Positions 61,701 through 64,000 of a stretch of 64,000 nt of DNA are shown here, in pieces. The stretch covers positions 49,358-113,357 of the forward strand of contig CANFQA010000001.1 in assembly GCA_947449015.1 (NCBI GenBank). The letters are read 5' to 3'. This DNA is from Microthrixaceae bacterium (GTDB taxonomy: Bacteria; Actinomycetota; Acidimicrobiia; Acidimicrobiales; Acidimicrobilacustridaceae). Position 1 is the stretch's first letter. Each line of letters begins with the position of its first letter. The notes under the pieces were generated by a model. That model was not told the DNA's origin. It made no database searches and saw nothing but the letters and a program-made list of their open reading frames with translations. A program made the position numbers and the translations under genes.

Positions 61701-64000
61701 GCGACCATCAGCTGGGAACCGGTTTCCGGAAACGGCATCACGAGCTACACGGTCACTTCCCCCGAGGACGACACTCGAAGCTGCACACTGCTTGTCGACG
61801 ACATCACCAGCGAACCATCGTGCTCGATCGGTGCACTCGAACTTGGGCGGGCATACACATTCGTCGTCCGGGCCAACAATGAAGTGGCAACCGGGGTCGC
61901 ATCGAATGCGACCACTGCGGTCACCCCCATGAAGGCGCCCGAAGCTCCGACTGCTGTCGGCGATGCAAAACATGGGAGAACGCGCGAGATTCGTTGGACT
62001 GCTGCAGTTGCCAACGGAACGCCCGTCACCTCGTATCGTGCCGTCGCCATCGGCGATGCCTCGTTGAGTTGTTCATCGGAGGGCGATGCAGGAACTCCCG
62101 TTACTCATTGCACCATTGACGATGTCGACCCCACTGTTGATCTTGCGTTTGTCGTCACTGCCACCAACCGTGTCGGTACATCGGCCGACTCGATTGCGTC
62201 CGAGGACTATGTGCATGTGGCGGCACCCGATGCGCCGACCGATATCAGGTTCTCCGAAGGCAAGGTGTCCTGGACCGCACCGGAGGCCAACGGTTCGCCC
62301 ATCACTTCCTATGTGGTCACCGCTACCGTCGACCCTTCCTCGCCGAACCCGGTGCCCTGGTGGATCCCGCTGCAGCCGGGCTGCACCTATGAGGTGCCCG
62401 ATGATGGGCCGGCGGTGAACTCCTGCACGATCACCAGCGGACTGCCGGCCTCACCTCTCTACTACTGGTATGGCCCCTTCTCCTTCAGTTTCTCCGTTCG
62501 CGCCGTGAACGCTGCCGGTACTTCGGTGGCGTCGACACCGACCGCAGGAGTCGTCGCCAACCTTCCCCAGCGAGCTCGGTCGGTCACGTCGACTGCGCTC
62601 GACGCTTCGGTGACTGCACGGTGGTTACCCCCGTCGAACAATTCGGTGTTCCCAGCGAATCGATATGACGTGCGTCTCCAGAACGGCACGGTGTTGTGCT
62701 CGGTAGTCCCCACCAATGATGTGGAAGCGCCAGTGAGCTGCACCTTCCCGATGGCGAACTACACCTCGACCAGTATCCGTATCGCGGCGTTCAATGCTTT
62801 CGGAGAGTCGGCCGAGCAGGGTTTTGCCTGGGTCACCGTTGTGCCGTCCTTGTACGTGGTGAGCAACCTCCGAGTTGTTGCTGGAGATTCCCGCGCAACG
62901 GTGTCGTGGACTGACCGTATGGACGCCCCTGACTGGGGAACGCCTGTCTACACCGTGACTTCGGTCGAGGACCCCACCAAGACCTGTGAGTCGCGGCCGT
63001 ACTTCCCTCGGGTGGGGAACTGGAACGCCTCATGTGTGGTCGCCGGGCTCGAACCGGGTCGGGCCTACACCTTCACCGTCACTGCTGCGGACTACTACGG
63101 CAACTCCTCGATCTCACCGGCCACCGCTGCCGTGGTTCCCTTCGGTGCGCCCGGTGCACCCACGGAGGTGGTCGCCCGATTCGGAACCCAGAACTCAGCG
63201 AATCACACCGGTTCGATGATCGTGACCTGGAACCCTGCGCCGGCCAACAGCTCGGCGATCACCGGATACCGCGTCCGCTCGACCACGTCGCCGGAGCGAT
63301 CCTGCACAACGACCACCGGCACGATCTGTGAGATCGCCGGCCTCGCCAACGGCGTCGAGCATTCATTTATCGTCACCGCCACGAACGCTGCCGGCACAGG
63401 CGCTGACTCCGATCCCTCGAACACGGTGCTGTCGGCGGCAGTACCGAGCGCGCCAACCGGTGTGCACGCCACGGTGAACGTGTCCACGTCTGCGCCGTCG
63501 ATCACCGTCGCCTGGGATGCCCAGAGTCTGCTGGTCTCTCCGGTGATCGCGGGCAACGGCTCCGTGATCACCCGCTACACCGTCACTGCTGTCGGGAACC
63601 CCGGTCTCACCTGCACCACCGCCTCGAACTCCTGTGACATCGACGGCGTGGAGAACGGGTCCACCTACACCTTCGTGGTCACCGCCACCAATGCCATCGG
63701 TACCGGAAAGCCCTCATCGGAAAGTGTGGGGGTCACTCCTGCTGCTGGCCCCGATGCGCCTACCGGGCTCACCGTGCTCGCGTCCAACGGTCGGGTGACA
63801 GTTGGGTGGACCACCCCGTCTACCAATGGCTCGGCGATCCTGAGCTACCGAGTGGCCGAAGTGGATGATCCCTCACTGTCGTGCACCTATCTCGTTCCCG
63901 GCTCGGGGCCCTCGCTCAATGCATGTTCGGTCAGCGGTCTCGACAATGGGACCTCCTATTCCTTCCGAGTGACCGCAACCAATGGCGTTGGCACCGGTGA
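55773..64000 (+). CDS. Giant secreted fibronectin type III repeat protein (3' end outside window)
   Basis: One open frame runs from GTG 55773 (AGGGGAG 6 bases upstream) to the window end: more than 2,740 codons, frame checked at several points. It is missing from the ORF track, presumably because no stop lies inside the window. The N-terminus PKPPLTRRGFSFSAALSVVL continues into a hydrophobic core and AAA-Q cleavage site, a Sec signal peptide with a twin-arginine-like TRRGFSF. Two FnIII-like domains and two beta-rich domains follow, then about 23 FnIII units of about 85-110 residues (P-x-A-P...I-x-W...I-T-S-Y...G-L-x-N-G-x-x-Y-x-F-x-V-x-A-x-N). Most units carry two Cys. By analogy it is an adhesin, matrix or extracellular-enzyme scaffold. 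Confidence 0.93.
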   Translation, partial: MPKPPLTRRGFSFSAALSVVLVLSLLAAVAFVEPAAAQGAETSSASSDGAAISPSTSTTAPTRSDRPDAPTDVRAVATADGTEVRWNAPASSELAPAPTGYLVVGCGPYAFGSNEATTAANAVCLNEESSRPQRVGANVTDAVAQCVPTATDFCVLAVFSETDSLQSRAAVVGSGGTPPNEPTAVVAVPGADGRSIELSWTPGVDVVQVGSIPAIPQLWEVSRGEQVLARTLNEPRFVDNSCGFGIRCDYSVRAVSPAGRSAAVEVDAVTKGTAAPTIDAFSSLLVPGVGVITGRAGHGATDARPIELNLRSEAGDFALGTIVPPDTNGGWSMIIPASVAPGFYRIVARQAGFETVSEPVAIAVDRPFTAVLDGSTGADDAPIATVSAATLRLTGSAVASPPGSTVEIVDHWGFQLPQGTAPTQESLGLAVERADHSPSGPVRQVLVDADGVWGVDFAINRSVTSVHILTVTQTIPGIRVSTRYVAVQVLAPAVLRRVRAANNLLTASVSAMANQSGQQNQIPSPPMAPTDVVAVSAPSAAVISWSPAVSESSPVTSYVVSVVGSSVPGCTVLISPGAQGEEKLSCMVSSLRNGTAYQFTVKARNTAGASPASVASKSVVPAGVPAAPTQVRATAGPGSIAVSWSSRSNNGAAITSFTVRSVEDPTVGCTTSSLVALPARSCVVSGLTNGNDYTFTVVANNIAGDSVASAPSNAVRAADVPGEPLEIVALAGDRSATIRWSTPSNNGQPITSYRVRAASAPSKTCTYSVPDSGEAANTCTITGLTNGTTYTFDVNATNAVGTSLASSSNPVVPAAVPSAPLTVTATLSGTTATIQWSASVANGRPINSYVVTSLQDPSKNCTAASVQGVIRRSCSITGLNYAMGYTFSVVAVSDAGNSVPSAPSNELTATKIPDAPTSVTASVEDGAAVISWVNSVTYGIPVTSYVVRAVSNATKTCTLSVPFGETRSCRIEGLTNGVSYRFTVVANTAAGASGVSTPSSAVTPAAVPSAPVTVTAVGGDARATISWAIAVGNGAAVTAYTVSAVEDSTLHCATSSLVGAPSRSCVVSGLTNGRTYSFTVIATNRVGDSLASTPSASVLAAGVPLAPTGVEATPAPTSASVQWNTASPNGSPVLSYAVTTVGLPTRTCTVRVSDPNASTETCTIVGLTNGTAYTFVVRAINAIGTSLASIASSPVTYATVPSAPMSISGVSSGSSATITWAPAVNGGSPITSYSVSTTQRPFRTCVSTALIGPPPTSCVIDGLTIGETYNFRVRATNLLGPSRQSVTSAPVLIGSRPAAPTGVNAVRGSGQVEVRWTAAVAPDLPVTSYVATAVEDPTKQCTATNTSGQPEVTSCVVQELTNGVSYSFTVRAINGIGSSSASTATSSVVPGTVPGTVSTPDVVAGPFRATITWETPANNGLAIASYVVESVDDPTLWCSYEVPSSGDSLNECTITGLDAETSYRFVVRAVNAVGASLDSEPSAAVIVGSIDAPTAAFATGGTNGRSFITWSAPVTTIDDPILGYTVSSNPEVTPPSTCVSTRMMWCRFTGLENGVTYTFEIRALTASGRGLPVQVVAQPRPEVPRAPAGVTASRIGTAATIGWGAAVENGSPIQSYTVTADQDSSKTCSYLAPLDGGPDRRTCVVENLDPDRSYTFSVLATNAVGNGARSVSSEAVGIPDAPTDLVVTRAPGTITVAWTPASGHGSAPTYRAYASLNHSLNCVTDDTSCTISGLTAGLSQTFEVVAFNEVGTSEPSEPSESVVPALLPSAPSTPIVTAGIRSASVAWNSVWAPWAEVTSYSATATPGDLSCTSEGFSCTIDGLVPGVVYTISVAATSELGTGASSSAVELLGRGPTDAPTGVAVSETGVFLLGDHVDVTWTVPAAPGGGPNRWSEVFAVDAEGTSTQVCVTAITGSLSGSCRVYAFRLEPGVPISFIVRTQSGYGYSEFSEPTVVVTPLVTPAAPAGIAVEVTGDVATISWEPVSGNGITSYTVTSPEDDTRSCTLLVDDITSEPSCSIGALELGRAYTFVVRANNEVATGVASNATTAVTPMKAPEAPTAVGDAKHGRTREIRWTAAVANGTPVTSYRAVAIGDASLSCSSEGDAGTPVTHCTIDDVDPTVDLAFVVTATNRVGTSADSIASEDYVHVAAPDAPTDIRFSEGKVSWTAPEANGSPITSYVVTATVDPSSPNPVPWWIPLQPGCTYEVPDDGPAVNSCTITSGLPASPLYYWYGPFSFSFSVRAVNAAGTSVASTPTAGVVANLPQRARSVTSTALDASVTARWLPPSNNSVFPANRYDVRLQNGTVLCSVVPTNDVEAPVSCTFPMANYTSTSIRIAAFNAFGESAEQGFAWVTVVPSLYVVSNLRVVAGDSRATVSWTDRMDAPDWGTPVYTVTSVEDPTKTCESRPYFPRVGNWNASCVVAGLEPGRAYTFTVTAADYYGNSSISPATAAVVPFGAPGAPTEVVARFGTQNSANHTGSMIVTWNPAPANSSAITGYRVRSTTSPERSCTTTTGTICEIAGLANGVEHSFIVTATNAAGTGADSDPSNTVLSAAVPSAPTGVHATVNVSTSAPSITVAWDAQSLLVSPVIAGNGSVITRYTVTAVGNPGLTCTTASNSCDIDGVENGSTYTFVVTATNAIGTGKPSSESVGVTPAAGPDAPTGLTVLASNGRVTVGWTTPSTNGSAILSYRVAEVDDPSLSCTYLVPGSGPSLNACSVSGLDNGTSYSFRVTATNGVGTG
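57346..64000 (+). repeat. Array of about 23 FnIII-encoding repeats
   Basis: Units start with Pro-x-Ala-Pro (for example PAAPTQV, PSAPLTV, PDAPTSV, PSAPVTV, PLAPTGV) at intervals of about 255-330 bases. They are alike at the protein level but diverged at the DNA level, so they are old duplications rather than fresh expansions. Units around 61300-61640 and 62270-63160 carry insertions or lack the usual ITSY motif. The last unit is cut by the window end. Confidence 0.9.

Noticed and set aside
57346-64000. CRISPR or DNA-level satellite array
   Set aside because: The regular pattern is protein-level FnIII repetition; the DNA of successive units is strongly diverged.

Overview
The window is high-GC, densely packed bacterial chromosome with frequent GTG starts and many 4-base start/stop overlaps. 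A clear mshA (mycothiol glycosyltransferase) followed by a YbjN-family gene, together with rex-hemA-hemC, points to an actinobacterium. The wealth of SDR, acyl-CoA dehydrogenase and amidohydrolase genes would fit an aquatic Acidimicrobiia-type lineage, but that last step is inference. I see no phage, insertion sequence, CRISPR array or rRNA; one tRNA gene is present.

Layout. 1-2.2 kb: end of a surface-glycan cluster (two GT2 glycosyltransferases and an NTP_transf_5 protein), then tRNA-Lys(TTT). 2.3-7.2 kb: a tightly coupled minus-strand catabolic operon (cyclase-family hydrolase, SDR, D-aminoacylase-type amidohydrolase, an SDR-fold protein without catalytic residues, and a normal SDR), divergent from a plus-strand SDR. 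8-11 kb: membrane mannosyltransferase, DPM1-like glycosyltransferase and methyltransferase. 11-23 kb: housekeeping (YgjP-like protease, histidine phosphatase, MoaD-like protein, CdsA-like membrane protein, mshA, ybjN, proC, SAM hydrolase, rex, hemA, hemC, SpoU methyltransferase, Fe-S photolyase). 23-26.6 kb: copper chaperone, copper ATPase and yaaA.

26.6-34.9 kb: a plus-strand divalent-metal locus. A short leader ORF with a near-perfect Shine-Dalgarno precedes a soluble PRC/MgtE_N/CBS protein without membrane domain and an NRAMP protein whose metal-site residues depart from the Mn/Fe consensus. After a cupin and an MFS exporter the pair is repeated in shorter form; the second regulator gene appears frameshifted. 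A lactate-oxidase-family flavoenzyme follows. 34.9-41.5 kb: two SDRs, an acyl-CoA dehydrogenase, a DegT-fold enzyme with His in place of the PLP lysine, a lipoprotein and a YtcJ-like amidohydrolase.

41.6-49.7 kb: the most unusual unit. Two single-module A-PCP-TE proteins bracket a complete SsuABC/TauABC-type importer, the last four genes joined by start/stop overlaps. No condensation domain is present. 49.7-55.2 kb: a tailoring/glycan island (methyltransferase, sulfotransferase, three glycosyltransferases). 55.8 kb to the end: one uninterrupted reading frame of more than 2,700 codons encoding a secreted protein of about 25 fibronectin-III repeats. It runs off the window and is absent from the supplied ORF track.
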